A DNA stretch of 64,000 bases from Heterobilharzia americana (GCA_944470555.2 OX104134.1:53807890-53871889); one strand, 5' to 3'; numbered from the stretch's first letter, positions 24,700 to 36,217 are shown. Made by a program: numbers and translations. The notes: a model not told the origin generated them from the sequence alone.

Positions 24700-25330
24700 T
24701 TGTACTTCAGTGTGTCCTCGCTCTTCTGAATAGAGTCTGCAAGCAAATGATCTTGTGGGTTGTTGTGTTGTTGCAGCTGTTGTTGAGGATTTGGTCAGTG
24801 TGTTTTGGCTTCCTGTACTTTTGGGTTTCCAGTTTTCCAGGTTTCATCCTACTGACTACAACTTCCAGGAATGGTAGTTGGTTGTTTGACTCTTTCTCCA
24901 TTGTCAATATGATGTCACTGAAAACGTTGTTGATCAAACTCTGTGTGTTTTCTATATCATCTTCTTTAATGATGACAAAAGTGCCGTCCTCATAGCGAAT
25001 CAAAACTTTTGGTTTGATCACAGGCAGAATAATGACTTCCAGTTTCTCCATTACTGCTTCTGCACTTCGTCCGCATATCGGTGATTCCATTGAACTTCAT
25101 TTCATCTGGTGGTATATCATGCCGTTGAATTGGAAGTATGTTGCCATATAAAGGTCGATGAGTTCCATAAGACTTGAACATTTGGGTTTTGTTTGTTCTG
25201 AAAGGTTTGTGTCTTCACTGAGCAGAAGGGACATAGTTTCCTTGGTCAATTGGGGTTCAACAGATGTGCTGTGAAATCGAAGGATACCACAAATTCGTCG
25301 TTTTCTATGTTAATGGATAATTGTAATATA
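24700..25330 (-). pseudogene. PLE reverse transcriptase remnant
   Basis: Motif A reads DEFVVSFDFTAHLL; after a +1 shift the frame gives LIDLYMATYFQFNG (palm), then ESPICGRSAEAVMEKLE (motif B, normally MGSPIS...), VLIRYEDGTFVII (motif C), LPFLEVVV and YRKPKHTDQILN. These are the known landmarks of PLE reverse transcriptases, which prime on exposed chromosomal 3' ends. Loss of one catalytic aspartate of YVDD plus frame breaks mean no activity. Confidence 0.82.
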
Positions 25331-25345
25331 AGGTACTAATACCAA

Positions 25346-26215
25346 CTGCAGTTCAGAGAAAGAAACCTCAGCCCCATCGAATAAATCTTTAAATTAGACG
25401 AAAATACAAAATCACCATTTTATTTATTTGTATGAAATACATAGAGAGAATTAGGTTGAGAAATGCAATTTTTTATTGCCGTATCAAATATCACTAAGTT
25501 AGATAGGCAAAATTTACGGAAACCCAACTTTTCATCATTATTTAATCATGACTGAATTGCAGTCTACAACAATAGTTCACTGGGATAAGATGTTTCAATT
25601 GTTTCTTGTCAGAATCTGAAGTTGCAAGACCAAGAGGGAAAGATACTACTACTGAACAACTTGAGTAGTTACAAACCACTCAATCTGATCTGTAGTATTT
25701 CTAAGTCATTCACAAATTGATGATTCTATATTAGAACAATGAATGTTATTGAAAGTAACCAGTGTAAGGTATAAAGGAAACTATTGTTCAGATCGAAAAC
25801 ATTTTAACTGGACTAAAACGAATGTTAAAGGACCTAAAGAGAAACGAAGATTAGATAATTGTTGACTAGACTTCAAATATATAAATGTTCTACAATCAAA
25901 TGCAATGTTAAACTACAACTGGAAATCCCTATATATATATACATTAGGAATAAATGAGAATTTCAAGGTATGAATTACAATAGAACAAACCGAAATCATA
26001 CGAATACGGTTACAAAATGCGGCACCATTTATGGTGTGAGAGATGATTAGTAGTGGGGATTAGAGAAATATAAATCGTGTAGTAATAACTAACAACCATG
26101 ACTACATTAAGATAGCTGTGAATTGGCAGACTGGAACAGGTACGTACAGCCATGATGACTGGATAACACCATAATTCAACCCATCGGCCTCTGAATTATC
26201 CGCCTGATTGCTTAC
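25346..26215. other. no gene; one short repeat copy
   Basis: Contains at about 25640-25700 a copy of the CTACTGAACAACTTGAGTAG repeat also found at 29957 and, inverted, near 30300. Otherwise featureless. Confidence 0.4.
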
Positions 26216-28343
26216 CAATTAATCAACGAAACCTAACTGCTGATCACGCAGAAGGTTTGGAAGGTAGGAAAGGCACCTGACGGTTGGAAACAGAAGATAA
26301 ACCAGTGCAAGGATGAACAACGAGAAGAGGAACTGAATACAACGTATAAAACATTGGACAAAGAAGTGAAGAAGAGTGCGCACAAAGACAAAACACACTT
26401 CTACGACACACTTACAAGTGAAGCAGAACAGGCTGCTCGTAGGAGAGACCTGACAACACTATTTCAAATAACCATATGGGAAGTGGTCAAGCCAGACAAT
26501 CCCAGTAAAAGATGGTGAAGGAAACTTAGTCAGCAAAGAGCAGAAACACAGGAAACAATGGGCTGACGACTTTAGAAAACTCTCGAATCGACCAACACCA
26601 ACTGCAACTCGTCCAGAAATACCACCAGCACCCACAGAACTATCAGTAAATACAAACCCTCCGACAAAAGGATAAGTCCTGAAAGCTATAAAGCTGCTCA
26701 AATCCGGGAAAGCAGAAGGAGCAGATGCAATTCCACCAGTAGCACTAAAAACAGGCGCAGAGACAAAAGCGGACATGCTCACACCACTACTGCAGATTGT
26801 TTGGAAGGAAGGAAGGAAGGAAAGGTACCTGACGGTTGATTGGAAGAAGGGCTATCTTGTCAAACTCCCGAAGAAGGGAGACCTAATACTTTGCAAGAAC
26901 TGGTGAAGAATCATGCTCCTGTCCACCCCAAACAAAATATTAGGCCGCATCATCCTGGAGAGACGAAAAGGTGCGCTGGATTCAAAAGTACAATCGGAAC
27001 AGGGTGGCTGGATTTAGGAAGAACAAATCATGTGCAGACCAAATTGCAACGCTACGCTACGCATCATCATAGAACAGAGCATAGAATGGCAGTCAACTGG
27101 ATCTCTACCTCAACTTCATCGATTTTGAAAGGGCCTTTGACAGCGTCGGCCGAAAAGTAATTTATCAGTTGCTTCAACACTGCGGAATACCACAAACCTT
27201 TATCAACCTCATTCAAAAGCAGCTACAAGCTGTGTGATGCCACACGCCGAGTAATTCACATTGGAAAGTTCAGTGACGCCTTTGAAGTGAAGACAAGGTT
27301 GCCACCTACTATCACCGATAATCTTCCTGATTGTGGTCGACTTGACTGGTCTGGATTATGCAAGAAACTATGAGGAGAGTGAAGAGAGGCATACACTGGC
27401 TGGACCGATGAAAAGACTCTACAAGATTTGGATTTCGCCGGTGATGATTTATGTCTTGTGACTTGTCGCACAAACTCGAAGATCTACAGGCAAAAACCAA
27501 CAAGTTGGTAGAGGAGGCGGGTCGAGGCAGCGAAGACAAGACTTCCTACAGGTGAACAAAGAGAGGTTAAGACAAAGGTGATGAAGATACCCAGCCAACA
27601 ACGACAAGCATCAATCACCATCAACGAGAGAAATCCAAAGAAAGTTGTCTCTTTCACCTACCTGCCTAGGCACCATCATTTCAACTGCAGGTGGTGGCGG
27701 CACAGATGAGGACGTCAAAGCCAGGATCGGAAAGACAGCAAGACAAGCAGACATTCATTAGGCTGAAATCAGTGCGGAGATCTACTGCACTGCACTTTAC
27801 TGCACTCAGCATAAAGCACGAACAAGATCCCAATTTCCAACACTAATTCAGTCAAGCAAGTCAGTGCTTCAGCAACTTGACGCGTTATGAAAAGCATTCC
27901 CAACAAACTACAGACAGCGTACATCAACAGCTGCCACCTACGCTCACTTGATTCTGACACTCAAGATCAGATGGCCAGAATAATAAGAATAAACAACAAA
28001 AAAGTCTGGTTGGCTGGCAACCAACCAGCCAAGAACCTATCACCCAACAAATATGCAGCAGAGGAAAGTGGAGCTGGATTGGATTGAACATACACTTAGA
28101 CGACCGACTGGGAACATCAGACACCAGACGAGGCCATCGAGTGGAAATCAAAGGGGAAAACGACTAGTTGGGTGTCCCAGTTTGGGGTGACATGGAGGAG
28201 ATTGTGTGAAGAAGAAATGAAAGGTTGTTGGCAGTCGTGTCGCCAGGTTGAAAAGATTGCATAGAAGAGAGTGAATTGGAGACGTGCTACTGAATCCCTA
28301 TGTTCCGCTGAGAACCCAAGGGACAAATAATGATAATAATAAC
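26216..28343 (+). mobile_element. RTE-like LINE, rearranged copy (copy C)
   Basis: Plus-strand RTE ORF fragments in many frames: DEQREEELNTTYKTLDKEVK, TLTSEAEQAA, the pre-RT segment IKLLKSGKAEGADAIPPVAL, WKKGYLVKLPKKGD, motif A region (DFERAFDSV-like, about 27120), a FAGDD box, and the C-terminal domain, ending ACCCAAGGGACAAATAATGA with a TAA-rich tail. The first 70 bp carry KVWK.GK.PDGWK, which belongs downstream, joined directly to the earlier DEQREE segment, so the copy is rearranged. Numerous stops and shifts; dead. Confidence 0.8.
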
Positions 28344-28618
28344 TGCTGATCAAATAATACCTTCACTCCAATTCGCCCGAGTTTTGCCTAATTTTCTCTG
28401 AATGTAGTGTATATAACTGCTTGTTCATAGTCATCAAACCAGCTTCTCTGTTTCTAATTCACCTCGACGTAGATTAAGATGAAGGGATTTGATTTGATAA
28501 CTAATGTGATAACAATGAACGACTGGTTACTTATCACGCATTTATGTGACAGATAGCTTAAGCATTCAGGGACGAAACAACACAAATACAATGATAAAGT
28601 CATTTTATTTTGTAACAG

Positions 28619-28931
28619 GCAATTTTACATGGAAATGATGAAGGAGAATATCAGTAGGGCCCTCAGTGACTTATCTGAGATGACCATGTACGAGCTAGCT
28701 GTACAGGAGACCATGTCGGAGGCAGAATTTGGATGTGTTACTCTTGAAAAATACAATAATTTGGCTTTAGGCTATCATCTCATGGTTTCCCTTAGGCATA
28801 AGAAACATAACCGTATCCCTTTAGTATACTATTTGGTACTCAACATATTACTGAGAAGGAATAATTTATTTAAATTGATATTATCCATCAATGCCGTAAC
28901 TTGTGCTACAAGCCAAACTGGTATACTTTGA
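28619..28931 (+). CDS. candidate exon, protein unknown
   Basis: A strong acceptor (TTTTATTTTGTAACAG, ending 28618) precedes an open frame beginning QFYMEMMKENISRALSDLSE and continuing MTMYELAVQETMSEAEFGCV. The first 60 residues are acidic, helical-looking and have coding-like composition; after about 28800 the translation becomes leucine-rich and less convincing, and it ends with TGA at 28929-28931. No good donor falls in the first part; a perfect GTAAGT lies just after the stop at 28939. It could be a terminal exon or a shorter internal exon with a weak donor. I do not recognise the family. Confidence 0.5.
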
Positions 28932-29417
28932 AGGGCATGTAAGTTTAGAATCTCTATGAATATGACCTATATAAGTAACTTCACATGGGTGCTGAGTTGC
29001 AGATCCCGGAATCAATTTCCGAAATTACAATAGTTTACTGACGATAGAAGGCTATCGTTGAATTTATATACATAAAGTGGGAGAGAAAATTGGTCAAGAA
29101 GGATCTTAATTACTTCATAAATCAGTAAATATAATTTATGCACACCAAGTAGTGTAAGGGAAAAAGTGGAAGAAGTCTCTTTACAACACTTAGTACATTT
29201 TTCTAATGAGAGTTTTTTACATGTATAATCAAGAGTTTACCTTATGGAAGACGTAGAATTCTCAACTATTTTTTCCCATCAATATTCATTGATATATTTG
29301 TTATCCTTCGTTGTTTTATTGGGTCGAACTGTTCGACCTCTATTGGCTTATGGGCTCCTATGCGGACCCCTCGATATTGCCTGGATGTTAATTATGATAA
29401 TTTGCTTGGTTATAGCA
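28932..29417. other. no gene recognised
   Basis: Flank between the candidate exon and a SINE. The open frame starting at 29244 runs into the SINE and is not a gene. Confidence 0.35.
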
Positions 29418-29592
29418 GCAGAAGAATCTAGGACGCGAATTTTGTCCTATTTGGGACTCGTCAGAAGTAACTGCCGTGCCTTAGTGGCATAGTGGATAAC
29501 GCCTTAGCCCTTGAAGCGATGTGTAAGGGGCTCGAGCGTCGGTGGGAACAACGTCACTGGGATTCAGGCACATTCATCTGACGGGTCCCTGG
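29418..29592 (+). repeat. fold-back tRNA/hammerhead SINE, right arm truncated
   Basis: The left arm carries a minus-strand hammerhead: CTGACGA (29464-29458), stem II with AGTCCCAAATAGGAC, then AAAA where GAAA is required, and GTC before CTAGATTC. A tRNA-like core follows with A box TGGCATAGTGG (29485-29495) and a B-box-like GGCTCGAGCG (about 29528). The right arm begins CTGACGGGTCCC but jumps straight to TGGAATAC, so the ribozyme hairpin and cleavage site have been deleted. Same family as 13015-13307. Confidence 0.75.
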
Positions 29593-29949
29593 AATACAAA
29601 GGTTATTTTTCATCAAAACGTTTTTACTAATTACTAAGGTGTTACTGCTAATACCTTAGAAGTACAAACGTACTTCGAACTCATTAACCTAGAAACATAA
29701 ATATTAACTAGTGATTCACAAATCTGAACCTCGTCCCACTAACTGAGGTTTGAGTGGCTAATGGTTAGGCTTTAGCTGTTAGTTTGAAACTCTTCCTCCA
29801 AAAAGTCAAACTTCACGGTCCATATTCACATTTCTCACAGATGAGTAGTCTTTCAACTTTCAAATGTGTCGTCAACAGGGTTTCTATTGGAAACCACCCA
29901 GCCAGATATTTACAGGATGTGACTTTTGACATAAATGTCATGAACTAGC

Positions 29950-30335
29950 GAAATATGCTTCTACTGAACAACTTGAGTAGTAAGAAACCATTCAGACTGG
30001 TCCCAATTTTTCCCCAGTCAGCGACCTAAACACAGATGGGCAGGTGCAAAACCATTCATCTGTAAAAAATGTTGATATAGACCGTGCAATTTAGCAGATC
30101 GACCATACTATTTAAGGTTTACCGGTCCATCGAAGTCAGCTAGCTAGATTCAGATCATGTGAACAGTTTGATTCACTCGGCCGAATTTGTTACGTTACAC
30201 CGCTGATGAGTTCAACCAAAAACAAGGTAAACGCGAAGCTGATGTTGAGACCACTCTGATCTGGTTGGCAGAGCCTACAAATCAACCATAGTTGTTTCTA
30301 ACTACTCAAGTCGTTCAGTAGTGCGTAACTAGAAT
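29950..30335. repeat. short inverted repeat (about 30-bp arms)
   Basis: CTACTGAACAACTTGAGTAG at 29957 and its inverted, slightly changed partner near 30295-30325 flank about 300 bp. Another direct copy is at about 25647. Interior not recognised. Confidence 0.55.
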
Positions 30336-31107
30336 TATTTAGCTCGCCAATGAGATTAGATTTACGTTATTTGCTTAACTCATGAGTAGTTTAACAGTCG
30401 AGTACTACATTTTGCATGCCAGTATAATAAATATCTGATATTCCCGTTGTAACCTCCCCAAAATGTGACTTCACTCTTAACAAAAACGATTTTCAGTGCG
30501 TATTGCTTGATTTACTACACAAAAAGTACATAAAAGACCATAAGTACGAGATTAACATTGTCTTGTTACGCAAAGAAGTTTAAGAAAGGCATAGCCTTCA
30601 GAATTCCGTCGGAAAAGTTTATGGCATGTTCGATATATGCTGCGCGCTTGTCAAGTGTAAGACTCTGCTGTAGGTTAATCTGCATCAGATCCTTTTTTAA
30701 AGATACTGATTGAAGCTCCGGGATATTCGGACTATTCTGACTACTTCAAAAGTCTAATCTGCCCTAAAGATATGGATGCCGTTGAACTGTCAGCCCGAAG
30801 AAAAAAGGAGATTTTGGTGTTTGCCAACTGACATAATCTTTAGAACCAGTTGAAAAGTCATCTTTCCACTAGATGATTAAAGCGGAAGATATGAGTAAGT
30901 GATAGATTTGATGATCGGTATTTCTGTTACATCAGCTGCAAAAGGTCATACTCTAGATTGAAAAATCTTCGAGCTGAACGTAGAATACTGGGTAAGAAAC
31001 ACAAGTCACTTGATTAGAATGTAAACCCTAATCGAATAAGACCACTTATATGCGTATTATGCATGTTGATTTATAACAAACTTGCTGCACCATCAAAAGT
31101 AGGATTT
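30336..31107. other. no gene recognised
   Basis: AT-rich spacer up to the RTE 3' end. Confidence 0.35.
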
Positions 31108-34100
31108 ATTATTATTATTTGTCCCTCGGGTTCCTAGTGGAACAAAAGGGCTTCAGTAGCACATCTTTATTCCATTCTGTTCTCTGCAATCTTTTCAAAC
31201 TGGCTCCACCACTGCCCACAAGCTCTCATTTCTTCCTCACACCATCTCCTCCATGTCGCCTTCGCCTCGGACGCCCAACTCGTCTTTTCCCATCTGGATT
31301 CCACTCGAGGGCCTGGCGCGTGATTCCCCCAAATGGTCTTCTCAGTACATGCCCAATCCAATCCATCTCCACTTTCTTCCGTATATTTGTTGAGCAATAG
31401 GTTCTTGGTTGGTTCGTCACCGGCCAGTCAGAGTTCCTTGTTGCTTATTCCTACTATTCTGACCATCTGAGCTTCAGTATCGGGAGTAGGCAGTTGTTGA
31501 TGAATGTCTGTATTTTGTTGTAAATCCCTTTCGTAACGCGCCAAGTATCTGAACCATATAGAAGCACTGACTTGGCTTTGTTGCTGAAAATCTGGATCTT
31601 GTTCACGCTTTATGCTAAGTGCAAAAGATCTCCACACTGGTTTCAGGTTAATAAACGTCAGTCTTGCTTTCTCGATCCTGGCTGACTTTGACGTCCTCGT
31701 ATGTGCCGTCTGTAGTTGAAACGGTGCCGCCTAGATAGATGAAAGACACTAATTCCTTTAAGTTTCTCCCGTTGATGGTGATTGGAGCTTGTTGATGGTG
31801 TTGATTGGGTATCTTCATCACCTGTGTCTTTTCTAAGGTCATTTGAAGTCCCATCTTCGCTGCCTCTTCTGTCAACTTGTTAGTTTTCGCCTGTAGATCT
31901 TCAAGTTTGTGCGACATCAGACACAATTCATCAGCGAAATCTAAGTCTTTTAGGTTCTTTTCCCCGGTCCGGCCAGCGTATCCTCCTCTTCTCGCTCCTC
32001 ACTGTTTGTTGCATGATCCAGTTTACTACAATCAGGAATATCATGGGTGATAGTTGGCGGCAGCCTTGTTTTACTCCTGTCTTCACGTCAAAGGTGTCAC
32101 TGAGCTTCCCATTGTGAATTACTTGGCATGTGGCGTCTTCATATAGTTGTTGAATGAGACTGATAAAGGTTTTTGGTATTCCGTAGTGTTGAAGCAGTTG
32201 CCAAATTACGTCTCGGTCGACGCTATCAAAGGTTTTTTCAAAGTCGATAAAGTTGAGGTGTAGAGTTGACTGCCATTCTATGCTCTATTCTATGATGATG
32301 CGTGGCGAAGCGTTGCAATTCGGTCCACACATGATTTGTACTTCCTGAATCCAGCCAGCCAGCCTGTTCGGGTCGTAGTTTTGAATCCAGCTCATCCTTG
32401 AGTCTTTCCAGAATGATGCAGCATAATATTTTCCTTGAGGTGGAAAGGAGCGTGAATCCGGGCCAGTCTTAGGTCACACTTCTTCGGGAGTTTGACAAGG
32501 TAACTCTTCTTCCAATCACCAGGTACCTTCCCTTCCTTCCATACCTTCTGCAATAGTGGTGTGGTGTGAGCATGTCCGCTGTTTTTTCTTGCGTCTGCTC
32601 CTAGTGCTTCTGGCGGAATTCCATCTGGTTCTGCTGCTTTCCCGCATTCCAGCAGTTTTATCGCGTTCAGGACTTCTGCTTTGGTCAGAGGGCTTGTGCT
32701 CACTTGTAGTTCTGTGGCTGCAGGTGATATTTCTGGACGAAGTGCAGGCGGTGGTCAATTCAAGAGCTTCTTGAAGTGGTCAGCCCAACGGTTCCTTTGC
32801 TTCTCTTCTTTGATGATTAGATTTCCCTCATCATCTTTGATTGGTTTCATCTGTGCTGAACTCTTCCCGTTCTTCCAGTTCTTACAAAGACTTAGGTCTC
32901 CCTTCTCTAAAAGTTTGACAAGGTAGCACTTCTTCTAGTCAATCGGCAGAAACTTTTCCTTCCTTCCAAACATTCTGCAGTAGTGGTGTGAGCATGTCCA
33001 CTATTGTCTCTGCGTCTGTTTTCAGTGCTCTTGTTGGAATTCCATCTGATCCTGCTGCTTTCCCGGATTCCAGCAACTTTATAGCGTTCAGGACTTCGGC
33101 TTTCGTCGGAGGGCCTGTGTTCACTTGTAGTTCTACCGTTGCTGGTGGTATTTCTGGACGAGTTTCAGGTGTTGGTGGTAGTCAGCCCATCGTTTCCTGT
33201 GTTTCTTCTCTTTGGTAACTAAGCTTCCTCCACTATCTTTCATTATTTTCATCTGCGTTGAACTCTTCTCGGATAGTAACCTGGTTATTTGATGCAATGT
33301 TGTCAGGTCTCTCCTACCTGCAGCCTGTTCTGCTTCACTTGTAAGTGTGTTGTAGAAGTGCCTTTTGTCTTTGCGCGCACTCTTCTTCACTTCTTTGTCA
33401 AACGTTTCATACGTTGTACTCAGTTCCTCTTCTCGTTGTTCATCCTTAATGCGGTTAGGCAGGTTTCTTTCCGCATAGCTTTCAAAGAGTTTCAGTGTTC
33501 ATCCACACAGGTTGCTTCACGGAAGTTGCTCGATATCTCCCACTTTGTCTTGATGGCTGGCTGACGTGAAGATGTCCTTTGTAGTTGCGTCCTTCAGTTC
33601 AGTTTCTGTTCAGGGTGCTGAACTTGAAGTGTGGTCTGTCACCAACTTCTTTCAAGGTTTTCAACTAGGTTCTGAAGGGTTCTTGCACTAGATAGTGAGT
33701 GGTGTGAACCTACATCTGCTCCTCTTCTTCATCTCATCTTGTGTCCAGTAGGCTGCATCTCCACTTTCTTCACATTCAAATGAAGTCTATCTGATTTTCA
33801 GTGTATCCTGGTGTCTGGTAAAATCCATGTCACTTCCTTGTGAATATCTTTGTGTTTGTACACACTGCCTCACCTCCAATCACCAAATCGTTGAATGAGC
33901 AGAATTCTGCAAACAGTTCTCCATTCTCATTCATCATTTCATCGAGTACTTCTCGACCCATGATCAGTTCTCTTCCTGTGTTATCCGCTCCCAGTTTGGC
34001 ATTCATATCACGCAACCCATTAGAATTTTGATTTCTCCAACTGTGGTGGGGTCTTGTCCTGTAGTGATTGCAGTTGTCTGTAGAATTCCTTCTTCTTCTC

Positions 34101-34235
34101 TTGATCTGCTTGATTATTCGTAGGTGTGTAGCGTAGCATTGAATGATTGTGACTTTCCTTTCTTTTGAGACGAACCTTGCTGTCATGATCCAGGAGGAGA
34201 CTGGTCATAGTAGTGTTAACGGCTGCCATATCAAA
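31108..34235 (-). mobile_element. RTE-like LINE, longest copy (copy D)
   Basis: Minus strand, from 5': an APE-type endonuclease remnant (DMNAKLGADNTGRELIMGRE, ENGELFAEFCSFNDLVIGGE), a basic linker (DEQREEELSTTYETFDKEVK), the pre-palm block KAEVLNAIKLLESGKAAG twice, WKKSYLVKLPKK, motif A region, FADE in place of FADD, DLQAKTNKLTEEAAKMGLQM, INGRNLKELVSFIYLGG, and the C-terminal domain with WIGHVLRRPFGGITRQALEW. It ends in an AATAATAATAAA-type tail at 31108. The endonuclease N-terminus is missing (5' truncation), and frames are broken many times. A family consensus, not this copy, would be the active form. Confidence 0.85.
32465..33272 (-). repeat. tandem duplication inside RTE copy D
   Basis: About 430 bp encoding KAEVLNAIKLL through VWKEGKV and the flanking linker occurs twice in direct order (33272-32893 and 32915-32465). 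The two halves differ at many positions and by indels, far more than copies D and F differ over their shared 3' tract. Confidence 0.75.
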
Positions 34236-36114
34236 ATGTAGGCTACCGAACTAAGGCGCTGAAGATTATATAATTCAGTGGTTATAAATGCTTGGTGAAA
34301 TGCTCAATGCTGGTCACAATAACCCAAATGCATCTTTTTAATCACTTTTGAGATGTCAGACACTATATTAAACTTCTCTAATTGATCGATTATCTCTTCA
34401 TACTCTTGTCGAATTTAATGCCATTTATGTTCACGTTTTCTGTGTATGCTACTGAGAATTTTTTTAGCTTGAACAGATGCATTTCTTTGTAAGGCGCTGT
34501 TTGGATTTATTTGTTTCTGTATCTGTCACTTAATTCAGAAAACGTCAATTAGTATATAAATGAGGAATGAAAGAAGCTATTAAAAAAATCCATTTTACTG
34601 ACTAAGCTTCAAGAAGGTCACTAAAAATTGCAGATGAAAGCATGAACTAGTTAGTTTGCTCAGTCGTATGAAATGTAAAATGAAAATCAGGAAGAAAAAT
34701 ACAATTTTTATCTAATGTTTGAAAAGTAAGCTCCGTCATTAGGCTAGTAGTGGTAACATTTTTGAAAACTCTGCTTAATGCAAACTTCATACTGGATGAT
34801 GAGTGACTACTTTAGATGTCTTTCAAATCTACAGTCTTGGTCACCTTTCATGGCATTGATATCATGGCCTTGTTTATGTGACTACGAGACACTAAAAGCT
34901 GTAGCAACCATCTCCCCTTAACATGTTTTTGGCGTTATCGATTCACAGAAGTGCAGTTTTGCAGCTGATTACTGATTCTATCCAATTTTCTTCGAATAGA
35001 CGCACCTTTAGCAGTAATCTTAACCTTCATTGTCATTTTAGTATTCCTTTCATACTGTGCTGCACCAGACAGATATATGCAATAGATTATTCATGACGTC
35101 AAATTTGTTGGAATAAATTCACAAGTTTGTAAGTGAACTGCTTGTATTGTTTAGTGATCTTTTTCTACCTCATTATAGTGAGGTAGGTAGTTTCACTAAT
35201 TAGTCAAAAACAAGTAGTTTGTGTTTTCGTTTATAATCATCTTTTATCGACATTCATGATCAAACTGTTTAGCGTCTCTGTGTAGTACACACTTAGCAAA
35301 TACATGTTATATCATCATTAAATGACTCTCTGCTAATCAGGAATTTGGAGCAGAATGTCTTTCAAGTTCTTATAATAAATCCTTTTTGGTCAGTATGAAA
35401 TCGATTTCTCTAAAGCAAATAAAACTCTTACTCTGTAGCGTGATCTCCACTTGATATTAGCTTTCAAATATGAATTTCACAATAGACAAATACGCAAAAA
35501 TGAAACAGAACTGCGCATTTAATTCGGAGAAATCAACTAGACGTGATGGGTGATTAGGTCACTCACCAATTGTAAGCTTAAGACAACAGAATATATATGG
35601 TATAAGCATAGCCTTTTCGGTCAAAATTAGACATTTATCACAGAAGTACCAGCTACGTGCTTTATAGACATACACAAAAATATTATATCATATATATATA
35701 CGTTTTAAAAGCTTAACCTTGATAAACTTCTGCACAAAGTATTTACAATTAGCTACGTAATGACAGTTTTTAATTAGCTTTTTTTCATCTGGTTAAAGGA
35801 GATCTAACCTTCCGATTTCAGCACAGAAACTGCTGTTAAGAATTAAGTGTTTACATTCATTACCGGCTTAAAAGCTAAGGTATACAATAATAAGCTGCCG
35901 TCTAAGTGCACGTAAGATATATTTATTTCAGATGTGATAAAATAAAGCAGTTATGGTAATTATCTGTCAAAACTATCAAGTTTTCTTCAAGTAGACTAAC
36001 TTAGCAAGTTTTATTTTCTAAAATATGCACCATAAAATCACTTCCAACACTCACACCTACTGAACGCTTCTTTCATGGTGACTGCATTTTTGATCCAATT
36101 GTTTGGATTTTCAG
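34236..36114. other. no gene recognised
   Basis: AT-rich; short TA runs near 35690. Presumably intron of the gene whose exon lies at 36115. Confidence 0.35.
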
Positions 36115-36217
36115 TTTCCTAGATAAATACTACGATGATCTTCCAGTTGAATTGACAGGATTCGGTGGCACTGGTTTCTTTAGATTGGTTTCAGCTGGAG
36201 GCATGCCTTTATTTATA
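36115..36217 (+). CDS. internal exon of an unidentified gene
   Basis: 103 bp between a pyrimidine-rich acceptor (GTTTGGATTTTCAG) and a consensus donor (GTAAGTGC). One base completes a split codon and 34 codons follow: FLDKYYDDLPVELTGFGG, then TGFFRLVSAGGMPLFI. The other two frames are closed. Composition and borders are those of a real coding exon; the GFFRLVSAGGMPLF stretch looks like the buried core of a folded domain, but I cannot name the family. No partner exon on the plus strand was found nearby, so its introns must be long. Confidence 0.65.

Larger units (their letters stand above)
23888..25345 (-). mobile_element. Penelope-like element, 5'-truncated and decayed
   Basis: Minus strand, in order: reverse transcriptase motif A (about 25310-25260), motifs B and C (25090-24990), the LPFLEV and YRKPKHTDQILN segments, a LKKNGYP-type linker (24670-24640), a GIY-YIG endonuclease (24590-24155) and a 3' flank with a hammerhead-like fold (23979-23940). 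This order is diagnostic of Penelope-like retroelements. One frameshift separates motif A from B, one stop replaces the tryptophan after NGYP, and motif C is YEDG instead of YVDD, so the copy is dead. The 7-bp inverted repeat CCCAGGT/ACCTGGG (23888-23934) lies near the 3' end. Confidence 0.85.

Noticed and set aside
24741..24995. Plus-strand 82-codon ORF opposite the PLE
   Set aside because: It is the antisense shadow of the reverse transcriptase region.
31119..31400. Plus-strand ORFs of 93 and 87 codons at 31.1 and 43.4 kb as conserved genes
   Set aside because: They are identical because they lie antisense to the same RTE 3' end; the minus-strand reading is the meaningful one.
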